Assembly (NCBI RefSeq): GCF_014694405.1
Contig: NZ_JAAUWV010000001.1
Span: forward strand, 124,001-188,000
Length of the DNA: 64,000 nt
Reading direction: 5' to 3'
Source: Pseudoalteromonas sp. S16_S37
Lineage (GTDB): Bacteria; Pseudomonadota; Gammaproteobacteria; Enterobacterales; Alteromonadaceae
A model generated the notes under the pieces. That model did not search any database. It saw only the letters and a list, made by a program, of their open reading frames with translations, and was not told the DNA's origin. The position numbers and the translations under genes were made by a program. Below, one piece after another: positions 21,101 to 29,632 of the stretch (position 1 is the stretch's first letter; every line of letters begins with the position of its first letter).

Positions 21101-24100
21101 TTACCATGCTTTGAAAACAGGCACACAGGCAAAGCTGCCTGAATTGCCAATTCGTTATCGTGACTATGCGCAATTTCAACACCAAGAACAACAGCAGTTG
21201 GTGATGCGCCAACAGCTAGATTATTGGCAAACTGAGCTCAAAGGTCATGAACCTCTGGCATTGGCAACGGACTTTGTGCGTCCCGCACAATTTGATTATC
21301 AAGGTGCAACACACGATTTTATAATCGACGCCAGTTTAACAAAGCAATTAAAGCGTATTGCAGCTGCAAACAATACCACTTTGTACACCGTGATGGCCGC
21401 TGCGACATTTGTTACTTTTTACGGCCAAACAGGTCAGCGCGACATCGTGATTGGCACGCCTACAGATAACCGACACTTACCACAAACGCATGCTTTAATT
21501 GGTTTTTTTGTAAATAGCTTGGCGTTGAGATTAAAGCTGTCTGAGCAGCAGTCTTTGCAGACGTTAATTCAACAGCTTCACCAAGTGATTATTAATGCCA
21601 AACAAAACCAAGATGTGCCCTTTGAGCAAGTTGTACAGGCGTTATGTGATAGCCGTGACACGTCTCGCCATCCTATTTTTCAAGTGATGTTCAGCGTCGT
21701 ACCGCCAGATAATACCAATGAGCTGGGGCTGTTACCTTTTGTTGCTGGCGAAGAAGACGTGACTTTACAGGAGTCGGCAAAATTTGATTTAGATATAACG
21801 CTTACCGATCACTCAACACACTTAACTGGTAAATTAGTGTATGGGGCTGCGCTATTCTCTGCGCAACGTATGCAGTGGTTGGTTGAGAGTTACCTTGATG
21901 TATTGCAGCAATTTGCTGATAACCCGAATACCCAGTTGCAAGAGATAAACTGGGTCACGAACCAACATCTACAGCAGTTGCTCAGTTGGAACTCAACGCA
22001 ATCGCCATACCCAAAAAATAAAACACTGACAGAGCAAATTGATGAGGTGGTAACGCAAAGGCCCGATGCAATCGCTTTATGTTTTGCTGATAGGCAAGTG
22101 AGTTATGCTCAGATGAATGCTTGGGTTAACACACTTGCAGTGAAAATCCGTGAGCAATATCAGCAAATATATGGCGTTGCGCTCAGTGCAAACACATTTA
22201 TTGCATTGCAGTTCGATAAGAGTATCGAGATGGTTATTGCGATTTTGGCGGTGTTACGTGCAGGGGGCGCCTATGTGCCTTTATCTCCAGAGTTCCCTGA
22301 TGAAAGAAGGCAGTTCATTCTCGAAGACACTAAATCGGCATTGCTACTTTGTACTGACAACTACCAAGCAGTATTAAAAAATACTGTCGTGCCAGTTATT
22401 AACGTTGATTATGCTGAGCTTGCCAACACGGCGCATCACTTAGTGCTTGAAAGCGTTAGCCAAGCAAGCGATCTTGCGTATGTTATTTATACCTCAGGTA
22501 CTACCGGTAAGCCAAAGGGGGTAATGCTCAGTCACGATAATGTCAGTGCGTTAATCGCCTCGCAGACACAGGCATTTGGCTTTAGTGATCAAGAACGGGT
22601 GTTGTGGCTTGCAAATTATATTTTTGATGTGTCAGTTGAGCACTTGTTTATAACCCTTATCAATGGCGCATGTTTGGTGATCCCAAGTCAGTCACAAATA
22701 GTGCAACCAGATGTGATAAGTGCCTTGCTCATTGAGCAAAAAATTACTCACTTTGAAGCCACACCAACCTATTTGAGTGCGCTTGGCAGGGTTACTTCAA
22801 ATAGTTTAAAACGGGTGATCACCGGTGGTGAAGCCTGTACCGCTGAGGTTGCAGAGCTTTGGGGGGAGTTACTTATCAATAGCTACGGTGTGACCGAAGC
22901 CACCGTGACTCAATTGCAAAAACTACAGAAAACACAGTTTGATAGCATCAGTAACTTAGGTAAGCCACTGGCGAATACGCAACTTTACGTGCTAAACGAG
23001 AGGGGTCAGTTTGCGCCTTTAGGGGCTATTGGCGAGCTGGTGGTTGCCGGAGATTTAGTGGCAAAAGGCTATTTAAATCGCCCAGAGCTTAACGCGGAAC
23101 GTTTTATTAGCCAACAGCCCTATGCGCTTAGTGATGGTTTAGATGCGCTAAAGGCCTATAAAACCGGCGACCTTGTTCGATGGTTGCCAAGTGGTGAAAT
23201 TGAATACCATGGTCGCAATGATTTTCAAGTTAAGTTAAGAGGATATCGCATTGAACTTGGAGAGATAGAAGCGGCACTGTGTCAATTAGAGCAAGTACAA
23301 CAGGCGGTGGTAGTTGATATCAAAGAGTCGCAAAACGTATTTTTAGCCGCTTATATCATGCCAGCGCCTGGGCAGGTATTTGACGAAGCGACGATACTCA
23401 ACCAGCTATCTGAACAGTTACCAAGCTACATGCTGCCCAGCACGTTGACACAAGTGGCCTGTATCCCGCAAACACTTAACGGCAAAGTGGATAGAAAAGC
23501 GCTGCCACAACCACGTTATACCTTAAAAACGCAAGCAGTTGCGCCGCGTAACGAGTCAGAGCAGGCGTTACATGTTATTTGGCAGCAAATTTTAAATGTT
23601 GAACAATTTGGTGTAACCGACAACTTTTTTGCGCTTGGCGGGCACTCGTTGAGTATTGCCAAGCTTAAGGTGTTAATCAAAGAGCAGCTAAACGCCCCTG
23701 TTGAGCTGAAAAGTTTGTTTGACAACAGTACCATAGAGAAGCAAGCCAAGTTGTTGCAACTAACTGATTTACATGGCGAGAATCAGCCAGTTCATGAGCA
23801 AGGGATCAGTTTACCTTCGTTGGTTGCGCAAAATTGGGATGTGATGGAGCCCTTTCCACTGTCTTATCAGCAAGTGGTATTTTGGTTAATTAACGATGCC
23901 AACGTTGGCACCGTTAACAATGTGCAATGTATTGAAATAAAAGATGTTATTGATATTGAAAGTTTGCAACAGTCGTTACAAATGCTGTGTGCACATCATG
24001 ATTCATTGCAAGTCGAGATAGACCTTAAACGACCACTACAACAAGTAAGTGACAGCGTTAAGCCAATAGAGCTAAACATTATAGACTGTGAAAATATGAC

Positions 24101-25391
24101 ACCCAGCCAATTGGCTGAAGTGTATGATGCTTTAGAAACCATTCGCCTTGAGCCTTTTGATTTAACAAAGCCGCCACTGTTGGTTGCACACTTATTACAG
24201 TTTGCACACGATGATTATTTACTGTTTTTATGCGCCCCTCACATTATTTTTGATGGCGCAGCGCTGAGCATTTTTGCTCGTCACATTGAACAATATTACG
24301 TCAGCATTGTTAATGGCCGCGAATTTCCTTTAGCGCAACATAATGCGCAGCTCAGAGATTTTGTTTATTGGGAGAGAGAAGCTTATCAAACGTGCCAAGA
24401 TGATATCACCACATTTTGGCAAGATGCGCTGCGCGACCTACATTACCCAACTTTTCCGGCGCAATATCAGGCTGAACAGTTAGCATTGCAAAGCGCCTTG
24501 GTGGTTTTGAGTGAAACACAGTTAGATAAGCTTAAAGAGTACGCTCAGCAATTTGATGCAAGTTTGCAAATGCTAATGAATACGCTCATCGGCATGAGTT
24601 TATCTCGTGTCACTGCAGACAAAGAATTTTGCATCACTCACGTGATGGAGAATCGCTACGACACGCAAATGACGGATCTCATTGCACTGTTAGCTGGGGA
24701 GAGCGCCTTGCCAATTCGTGTTCCTGCAAACGGCAGCGTTGCACAGCTACTGAAAAGCGTGAAGCAACATACCATCGCTGCTTTAGAGTACCCGGTCATT
24801 TCTTCGGTGATGTTGGATGCCATCATTGAGCAAAGGCGTTGGCAAAAAGTACCTCGTTTTTATAAGTGGATGCTCAATCTAGGTAGCCGTTTATTCAGTT
24901 GGTACTTTAAATCAGCTCAGATATATCCAGACTACTTGCAAGAAATGATGGCTGTTGATGACATTCCCAAGTGGATCAGCAAATTAATGGCAAATCAACC
25001 TTCGCAAAAAACCTATCGAGGTTTTAGAGAAGCGCCTCCGGTATCAATCAATATCTTGCAAGACTTTGCTTTTGTGCAAAAAGCGGATGAAGGGCTAAGT
25101 TGGCATCACGATGCACAAGTTGCCAAGTGTATTGCCCAACATGGCGATGAGGCATTGCAATTAGAACCAAAAAATAACGGCTGTGAAAATGCCATCTGGG
25201 GGGCAACACTTGAGTTTGTTTGCACGCGAACCGCCACCCGCCAACCATGTATTGAAATTAATGCGCGTAGCTTAACTGTTGAAGCTGTAGAGGCATTACA
25301 ACATGAACTGGAGTTGCAGATCCAAGCGCTTTGTGAGGTCAATCGCGAAGGCTCTGGTACAAAGGGAAAATTAAAGGATCATGAATGTTAA
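18132..25391 (+). CDS. Third NRPS: partial C-A-T-C-A-T-C(terminal)
   Basis: 2419 residues from ATG 18132, chosen for the AAGGA 7 bases upstream; the TTG at 18114 is less likely. Domains: residues 1-215 are only the C-terminal lobe of a condensation domain, with no HHxxxDG, so the first module is probably an initiating one; A1 about 250-760; carrier (LGGDS, Ser794); condensation (HHIAFDGWS near 971); A2 about 1270-1800; carrier (LGGHS, Ser1839); terminal condensation domain (PHIIFDGAAL, His2037). Specificity residues read D-V-E-E-I-G-G-V-T-K and D-V-E-E-I-G-S-V-T-K. They are nearly the same, resemble the published Orn code DVGEIGSIDK, and have two acidic pocket residues, so a basic amino acid (Orn, Lys or Dab) is inferred for both. 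There is no thioesterase; release must be by the terminal condensation domain onto an amine. No equivalent is known to me in zeamine or fabclavine clusters. Confidence 0.92.
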   Translation: MSMTFWQNQFVDLDTLVVSDPCEDETHISQYGDHYLVSLTEQEVALLKQHLAQTQCDLRTLLLLSYYLTLRTLSGQTRFAIGVNQQQITPPNVYTPVVCDLSMQSAVEQAFTELANAVNTALAHSLGDDAKHSQDAIWQAANDAGLESLYQATFSLTDNPLQLVPLVNNQSWQLHAQTFENTIAIEILCPRQYSHSGLALFASCFTHTLKGLISGTAQNLTEIDLVPFEQKTQLLEHWQGNTVDWPEDDTLVSQLERAAQQWPERTAILFEDKTVSYRQLHQQADALACRIKTMLLAKGEGHQSDKQSIVALLLDKSVEMAVAILAVLKTGAAYVPISPQFPAERRHFILEDTQSSLILTQSHYLDYVSEAPCMSMAIDTLDEQQDLQNHTGGDALSPSQLAYVMYTSGTTGLPKGVMITHQSVVNLINHQRRVFDFTQQDKSIWLANYIFDVSVEHFFLTLSSGACLVVPTESQILDPACIKSLLQSEKITHFEATPTYLSALGEVDAPSIKRVITGGEACTKDVQNLWQQRLVNGYGVTEATVTQTQRCDRKTSGRMNNIGKPLANTQIFILSAELKLLPIGAPGDMYIGGVGLAQGYLNRPELNLEKFIANPFVEQSDSATPYGSILYKTGDKARWLENGDIEYLGRDDFQVKIRGYRIELGEIESVISAQPEVESAVVIDRCRGEVKYLAAYYVLKSGCSIEGAALKACLQQSLPSYMVPATYTQLEQIPITINGKLDRRALPEPTLFHDDQVEQPRSEHEAKLKPLWLQVLSLQEIGIHDDFFALGGDSVSALKLIGLCQQQLNCSISLAQLYQHPTIATFALQLSDAQSVIEIPHSDANKLSYAQQRMLFIEQFEGGTDAYHLPFFTKLAGDADISLLEQALQHVVARHPVLNSCYSQAEDVEQARLTELMQPIEIARVELQSELQLSARVQADYECPFDLQYGAPMRVFNYSVSQQQFLFIVWHHIAFDGWSEPVFFNELALIYHALKTGTQAKLPELPIRYRDYAQFQHQEQQQLVMRQQLDYWQTELKGHEPLALATDFVRPAQFDYQGATHDFIIDASLTKQLKRIAAANNTTLYTVMAAATFVTFYGQTGQRDIVIGTPTDNRHLPQTHALIGFFVNSLALRLKLSEQQSLQTLIQQLHQVIINAKQNQDVPFEQVVQALCDSRDTSRHPIFQVMFSVVPPDNTNELGLLPFVAGEEDVTLQESAKFDLDITLTDHSTHLTGKLVYGAALFSAQRMQWLVESYLDVLQQFADNPNTQLQEINWVTNQHLQQLLSWNSTQSPYPKNKTLTEQIDEVVTQRPDAIALCFADRQVSYAQMNAWVNTLAVKIREQYQQIYGVALSANTFIALQFDKSIEMVIAILAVLRAGGAYVPLSPEFPDERRQFILEDTKSALLLCTDNYQAVLKNTVVPVINVDYAELANTAHHLVLESVSQASDLAYVIYTSGTTGKPKGVMLSHDNVSALIASQTQAFGFSDQERVLWLANYIFDVSVEHLFITLINGACLVIPSQSQIVQPDVISALLIEQKITHFEATPTYLSALGRVTSNSLKRVITGGEACTAEVAELWGELLINSYGVTEATVTQLQKLQKTQFDSISNLGKPLANTQLYVLNERGQFAPLGAIGELVVAGDLVAKGYLNRPELNAERFISQQPYALSDGLDALKAYKTGDLVRWLPSGEIEYHGRNDFQVKLRGYRIELGEIEAALCQLEQVQQAVVVDIKESQNVFLAAYIMPAPGQVFDEATILNQLSEQLPSYMLPSTLTQVACIPQTLNGKVDRKALPQPRYTLKTQAVAPRNESEQALHVIWQQILNVEQFGVTDNFFALGGHSLSIAKLKVLIKEQLNAPVELKSLFDNSTIEKQAKLLQLTDLHGENQPVHEQGISLPSLVAQNWDVMEPFPLSYQQVVFWLINDANVGTVNNVQCIEIKDVIDIESLQQSLQMLCAHHDSLQVEIDLKRPLQQVSDSVKPIELNIIDCENMTPSQLAEVYDALETIRLEPFDLTKPPLLVAHLLQFAHDDYLLFLCAPHIIFDGAALSIFARHIEQYYVSIVNGREFPLAQHNAQLRDFVYWEREAYQTCQDDITTFWQDALRDLHYPTFPAQYQAEQLALQSALVVLSETQLDKLKEYAQQFDASLQMLMNTLIGMSLSRVTADKEFCITHVMENRYDTQMTDLIALLAGESALPIRVPANGSVAQLLKSVKQHTIAALEYPVISSVMLDAIIEQRRWQKVPRFYKWMLNLGSRLFSWYFKSAQIYPDYLQEMMAVDDIPKWISKLMANQPSQKTYRGFREAPPVSINILQDFAFVQKADEGLSWHHDAQVAKCIAQHGDEALQLEPKNNGCENAIWGATLEFVCTRTATRQPCIEINARSLTVEAVEALQHELELQIQALCEVNREGSGTKGKLKDHEC

Positions 25392-25402
25392 AGGAACATA
25401 AT

Positions 25403-26500
25403 ATGACGCAAATTGATGGCAAGCTCCCCAACCTGTATGGTCGCTGGAGTCTATACGTTGCCTTAGCAGGACTGGTTTTTGTTTTACTGGCTATGTTAGA
25501 CAGTGCGCCTTACAGCAATGTAGAACAAGACTTTACTGTCGATGGCTCGATACGAACAGGCTCTTTGATATTGCCAACAAATAGTGAGACTCCACGCGCG
25601 GTGATGATCTTTGTACATGGTGATGGCGATATGGGACGCAGTGCGTTTGGCTATTACTACCCGCTTTGGCAACGTTTAGCAAAGCAAGGAATTGCTTCAT
25701 ATTCATGGGATAAAGCTGGGGTTGGGGGCTCGGATGGTAATTGGCTCAAGCAAGATATGCAAAGTCGTGCACAGGAAATACATGCTGCCATTGCTATGCT
25801 ACGTCAACAGCAGCAACTAAAAGATGTGCCTATTGGACTCATTGGTTTTTCACAAGCTGGATGGGTGATGCCTAAAGCGCTCAAAGATTTTACGCAAATA
25901 TCCTTTGCTGTATTTGTATCAACGCCCGTTAACTGGCTCAAACAAAGTGAATTTTTGACGCAAATACGGTTACAAAAAGAGGGCGTGTTGGGAGATGCAA
26001 AGCTACAGCAAATGCAACAGGCACAAAACGTTTCAAAGCTGATAGCACAGGGAGAGGCGCACAGCGCTTACGTTGATTTTTTACAGCAAACTGACCCTGA
26101 TGCAGTTGACTCAGCCATGAGTCCCGAGCGTTATCATTTTGTGCAGCAAAATATTCTTGCTGACTCTGAGCAAGACTTGTCTGGTATCAAGCAACCTATA
26201 TTTGTTGCTTTTGGTAATCACGATAGCAATGTCAACGTGCCATATAACGTTCGCCAATATGAGCGAATTTTTGCCAACAACGCGTCGCAACTACAACTCA
26301 ATGTTTATCAAAATGCCAACCATACCTTGTTAAAAAATAGCGAGTTTGGCCATTTGTCACCCTCTCTTTGGTGGCTGATAAAAATGTCGTTATGGGAAGA
26401 AGATGGGTTTTCCGAGCAGTTTGTTGACGATGTCATGCTGTGGCTGAACACCCAGTTGACACAACTGGCCACCCAAAAAACACAGTCATTAGGAGCGTGA
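25403..26500 (+). CDS. Membrane-anchored alpha/beta hydrolase (copy 2)
   Basis: 365 residues from ATG 25403, supported by AAAGGA at 25390-25395; an earlier in-frame ATG at 25385 overlaps the NRPS end. An N-terminal hydrophobic helix (about 15-35) suggests a membrane anchor. Triad candidates: Ser150 in GFSQAGW, Asp in FGNHDSNV, His in ANHTLL. The sequence is paralogous to the hydrolase at 15939 over its whole length, with the best match around FVHGDGD, YYYPLWQ and SWDKAGVGGSDG. It follows the terminal condensation domain of the third NRPS by 11 bp and precedes the paralogous membrane protein by 1 bp, so it repeats the order seen upstream. Probable amidase or peptidase acting on the cluster product; the substrate is unknown. 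Confidence 0.8.
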   Translation: MTQIDGKLPNLYGRWSLYVALAGLVFVLLAMLDSAPYSNVEQDFTVDGSIRTGSLILPTNSETPRAVMIFVHGDGDMGRSAFGYYYPLWQRLAKQGIASYSWDKAGVGGSDGNWLKQDMQSRAQEIHAAIAMLRQQQQLKDVPIGLIGFSQAGWVMPKALKDFTQISFAVFVSTPVNWLKQSEFLTQIRLQKEGVLGDAKLQQMQQAQNVSKLIAQGEAHSAYVDFLQQTDPDAVDSAMSPERYHFVQQNILADSEQDLSGIKQPIFVAFGNHDSNVNVPYNVRQYERIFANNASQLQLNVYQNANHTLLKNSEFGHLSPSLWWLIKMSLWEEDGFSEQFVDDVMLWLNTQLTQLATQKTQSLGA

Positions 26501-26501
26501 A

Positions 26502-27542
26502 ATGAATCAACTTACTGAGTTAGTCAGAGCACAATATCCCAGTTATTTGCTAAGGACGCTATTACTTAGCCTATTTGAAGTGGTTATTGTCGCGTTGCTA
26601 TTTTTGCTGACCAAGCCGTATTTTGAGTCCTATCAAGTATTTTGGTACTTGTTGTGTTTGATTCTGGTGCCAGCATGTGGGTGCTCGGTGGCGGTAAACA
26701 GTCTTACCAAAATAGCGTCGCAGGTTATGGTACAAGCTAATAAGCAAAGCATAACTTTAGAGCCAGGGAGTGAGGACGGCAAAGCGACCTTGGCAGCGAC
26801 CTCGGCAGAGACCTCGGCAGAGACCTCGGCGTGGCAATACATTAGTTGGAAAAAAGTGGTTCTTATGGTGGGGACGGGCTTGCTAATAGCATTATGTTAT
26901 AGCGCAAGTGCACAGACCTTTGATGATTTACTGATGCTATTTTGTGCCCTCATCATTGCCACTTTTTTGTTTGCCAACTGGATCATTCTCAACGCGGCAT
27001 TGCCTTTTTCTATCGCGGTTGTCAGTGCATTTCGTCATCGTCGCCAAGTTTATGATGAAGCACAAAGTGTCGATCATATTATCCGTTTTCATTTACTACC
27101 ATGGAGCGCTATCGCAGTCACAACACTGTTTACATTTTTTGTTAAATACTATTTAGGGCTTGCAGATGAGCAAGGTTATGTTGAAACCGGCGCAGTGGTA
27201 AAAAGCACCTATATTTGCGGCGCTGTAGTGGCAATATGGTTGTGGTTAGAGGTAGGGCAAATAGCCCGCTTGGAGCACATCTTAGGGCATATTAATTTAA
27301 CGGGCATTGGCCATATTTCAGACTCAGAAGCATTTAGCTTGGTGATGGCTGTGCCTTTAGTGTTGGCGGTGATCGTCGCTGCTATCAATGGCTTTTTTGA
27401 TATTGAACATTACCGATATCAAACCGCAATTGCCGTTAGCATGTTGTTCATGCTGCTAGCTGCGTTTGCAGGTGTGAGTATCGCAATTTTTAAGCTTTGC
27501 GCCAGTAAAGCGCTAAGCGATCCGCAATTTGAAAACACGTGA
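26502..27542 (+). CDS. Polytopic membrane protein of unknown function (copy 2)
   Basis: 346 residues, about eight hydrophobic segments, paralogue of the protein at 17008 (shared PYFE, FWY, DEAQSVD, RFHLLPW and an acidic loop before the last helices). ATG follows GGAGCG by a few bases. A loop near residues 95-110 is lengthened by a 12-base tandem repeat giving A-T-S-A-E units. It forms a tight unit with the hydrolase before it and the acyltransferase after it. Function is unknown; the duplicated pairing suggests partnership with the hydrolase. Confidence 0.75.
   Translation: MNQLTELVRAQYPSYLLRTLLLSLFEVVIVALLFLLTKPYFESYQVFWYLLCLILVPACGCSVAVNSLTKIASQVMVQANKQSITLEPGSEDGKATLAATSAETSAETSAWQYISWKKVVLMVGTGLLIALCYSASAQTFDDLLMLFCALIIATFLFANWIILNAALPFSIAVVSAFRHRRQVYDEAQSVDHIIRFHLLPWSAIAVTTLFTFFVKYYLGLADEQGYVETGAVVKSTYICGAVVAIWLWLEVGQIARLEHILGHINLTGIGHISDSEAFSLVMAVPLVLAVIVAAINGFFDIEHYRYQTAIAVSMLFMLLAAFAGVSIAIFKLCASKALSDPQFENT
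26784..26830 (+). repeat. 12-bp in-frame tandem repeat (x4) in membrane protein
   Basis: Four adjacent copies of a 12-base unit close to GAGACCTCGGCA encode A-T-L-A / A-T-S-A / E-T-S-A / E-T-S-A. They lie in a soluble loop between hydrophobic segments. The last copy lacks its final base. Confidence 0.85.
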
Positions 27543-27556
27543 GAGATAAATCTAGG

Positions 27557-28744
27557 ATGATTAGTAAAACAGTACGCGGTCGTGTCCACTATTTGGATAA
27601 TTTACGCGCATATATTATGTGGTTGGGTGTGGTTATTCATGTTGCTATGTTGCAAATGGTGTCTGACACGCCGCAGCGACTCAGAGAAATTGAGCTTAGT
27701 GAATGGGCTGATATGCTGGTATTTTCGATCCACAGCTTTCGCATGCCTCTGTTCTTTATTTTATCTGGCTTTTTTGTTGCCGCGATATTGGGAAGAAAAG
27801 GCTTAGTTGAAACCATCCGACTACGTTTGTTGCGGATTGGCATTCCGTTGATAATTTTTGGTCCGATAATTTCTTACTCTCTCGACTCAATCATTGTTGA
27901 ATACTTACAACTTATGCATACCAGCGGCATCGAGATTGATCAAGACTGGTTGACGCAAGCGCAAGCACATCATTTCAACTTCGCCCATTTGTGGTTTCTA
28001 TATTATCTATTTATCTGCCATATCATCTTATTACCCTTGTTTTATAAGCTCTCGTTGAGTCGTTCATTGCTGCTGACACGGCTGCGATATTGGGCCAGCC
28101 ACCCCGTTGCTATCATGTTTTATGCGGCAATGATTGCGTATGTTGATAGCCATTTTGAAAGAGGCATGATCCCCGCCGATGGTGAGCTTATACCGAACCC
28201 TTTGCAGTTGTTGCACTACATTCCATATTTTTGTTTTGGCTTTATGGCTTATAAATTTAGACGTCTTTGGCTCAATCACTATCAACGCTGCTGGGGGCGT
28301 TATACGCTCTTAGGGTGTGTAATGATGTTTGCAACCTTGGTAGTTATTGAGCCTCTTCTTAGCAGTTCAGGTACACAAGTTGATAATTTTGTGGTCGCGT
28401 ATTGTTACGGTCTTTGGGGATGGTGTTGGAGTTTTGCGCTATTTGGATTTTTTAAGCGCTGGTTGAGTGGCTATCAAGGCTGGTTGCGTTATTTGTCTGA
28501 CAGTGCATATTGGGTTTATATCGTTCATTTACCAATTGTATTGCTTGTTAGTTATGCCCTGTATAGTTATGAGTGGGAGTTCTATACAAAAATGGCGGCA
28601 AATATCGTGATAACGTCAGCTATTTCATTGCTTAGTTATCACTTACTCGTTCGTTACACATGGTTAGGCCAGCTACTTAACGGTAAACGTAGAAAGCTGC
28701 AGTGGACTAAAACCCAAAGCACTGCAAAACTTGGCCAAGCGTAG
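27557..28744 (+). CDS. Acyltransferase-3 / MdoC (OpgC)-like membrane protein
   Basis: 395 residues from ATG 27557; a GTG at 27539 overlapping the previous stop (GTGA) is an alternative start. The N-terminal HYLDNLRAYIMWLGVVIHVA is the characteristic first helix of the acyltransferase_3 family, with about ten hydrophobic segments and a conserved HSFRMPLFFILSGFF second segment typical of MdoC-like members. These proteins move acyl groups (acetyl, succinyl) across or at the inner membrane onto sugars or lipids. Being the last gene of the accessory block it may acylate the cluster product or the cell envelope for self-protection; neither target is shown by the sequence. Confidence 0.82.
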   Translation: MISKTVRGRVHYLDNLRAYIMWLGVVIHVAMLQMVSDTPQRLREIELSEWADMLVFSIHSFRMPLFFILSGFFVAAILGRKGLVETIRLRLLRIGIPLIIFGPIISYSLDSIIVEYLQLMHTSGIEIDQDWLTQAQAHHFNFAHLWFLYYLFICHIILLPLFYKLSLSRSLLLTRLRYWASHPVAIMFYAAMIAYVDSHFERGMIPADGELIPNPLQLLHYIPYFCFGFMAYKFRRLWLNHYQRCWGRYTLLGCVMMFATLVVIEPLLSSSGTQVDNFVVAYCYGLWGWCWSFALFGFFKRWLSGYQGWLRYLSDSAYWVYIVHLPIVLLVSYALYSYEWEFYTKMAANIVITSAISLLSYHLLVRYTWLGQLLNGKRRKLQWTKTQSTAKLGQA

Positions 28745-28783
28745 CACAAATATATCTGAACTCAGATAAGCAAAATATCTAAA

Positions 28784-28817
28784 GGTAATGCTAGCTTTCA
28801 AACGCATTGCTTTTTTA
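28784..28817 (+). terminator. Probable intrinsic terminator after accessory block
   Basis: GTAATGC (28785-28791) pairs with GCATTGC (28804-28810) through one G-U pair and is followed by six T residues. It lies 40 bases after the acyltransferase stop. Confidence 0.55.
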
Positions 28818-28851
28818 AAACGCTTATCCACACCTTTGATTAACCATTTAT

Positions 28852-28883
28852 GAGTTGATACCGGTTTTTACGCGTATCAACTC
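28852..28883. repeat. Inverted repeat, 10-bp arms
   Basis: GAGTTGATAC and GTATCAACTC flank a 12-base loop. The arm core TTGATAC(GCG) recurs at 28973-28982. This could be an operator pair for a dimeric regulator, or the stem of a second terminator, since only a weak T-run follows. Confidence 0.5.
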
Positions 28884-29601
28884 CCTCATCATTTTTATAA
28901 AACTTTGCCCTAATCTCTTTTTCCTCAAAAAATAATTTCGCTTACAGCGAGTTGTAATAAGTTTTTTCAAGTTTGATACGCGTTTGAAATTTGCTCTGCG
29001 ATTGTGTCGCAAATTTGTGGTTTAAATAAAATGTTACTGAGCCTGCTTTACGATGCATTAATTACAAAAAATTAAATCCATGTAAATTAAATGTAAGTAA
29101 TGTAATTGATTTTGAGTGTGTGATTCTGGACCGACCAGTTGTATGTAAAGCGGGCGAATTTTATTCGGATTAATAAAGCTTGGTTTTGTCTAATATTTGT
29201 CATACAACGTGAATAATTCTCATTTTTATATCTGTAAAACTCTGTTTATATGGTTCACTTTGTTTTAAGTTGTTGTTTTTGTGGCTTTTGTTTTTTTGTT
29301 TGCGCTATTTGAGTTGTGCATTTTCTTGCTTGTGTTTTTTTAGTTGTTATTAATCAATTAGTTATAGTTTTTCTGTGAAGGTTGGCGAACAAGCAGTGTG
29401 TTTGTCGATTAACAAACAATAAAGTCTGCTTCGGCTCGTTTGTTTTTATATGTTTGATTTTATTTGTTTTATTTTGGTTTTTATTTCTTTCTGTTTTTTG
29501 TGTTAGCTGCTTTATTCGGTGAGTGTAAGCCATGTAATTTGATTGTAATTGTCCTTTTTCTGGGAAAATAAATATTTTCATAGATAACCGCATAAAAACT
29601 A

Positions 29602-29632
29602 ATGAAATTATTTTTTGTATAAAAAATTTCAT
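29602..29632. repeat. AT-rich hairpin upstream of PUFA-like operon
   Basis: ATGAAATT (29602-29609) and AATTTCAT (29625-29632) are perfect inverted repeats, and the pairing extends inward through A/T runs with one bulged base. It is about 185 bases before the operon start; the role is unknown. Confidence 0.45.

Noticed and set aside
25385-25402. Upstream ATG as start of the second hydrolase
   Set aside because: The AAAGGA site lies after it and is well spaced for the ATG at 25403.
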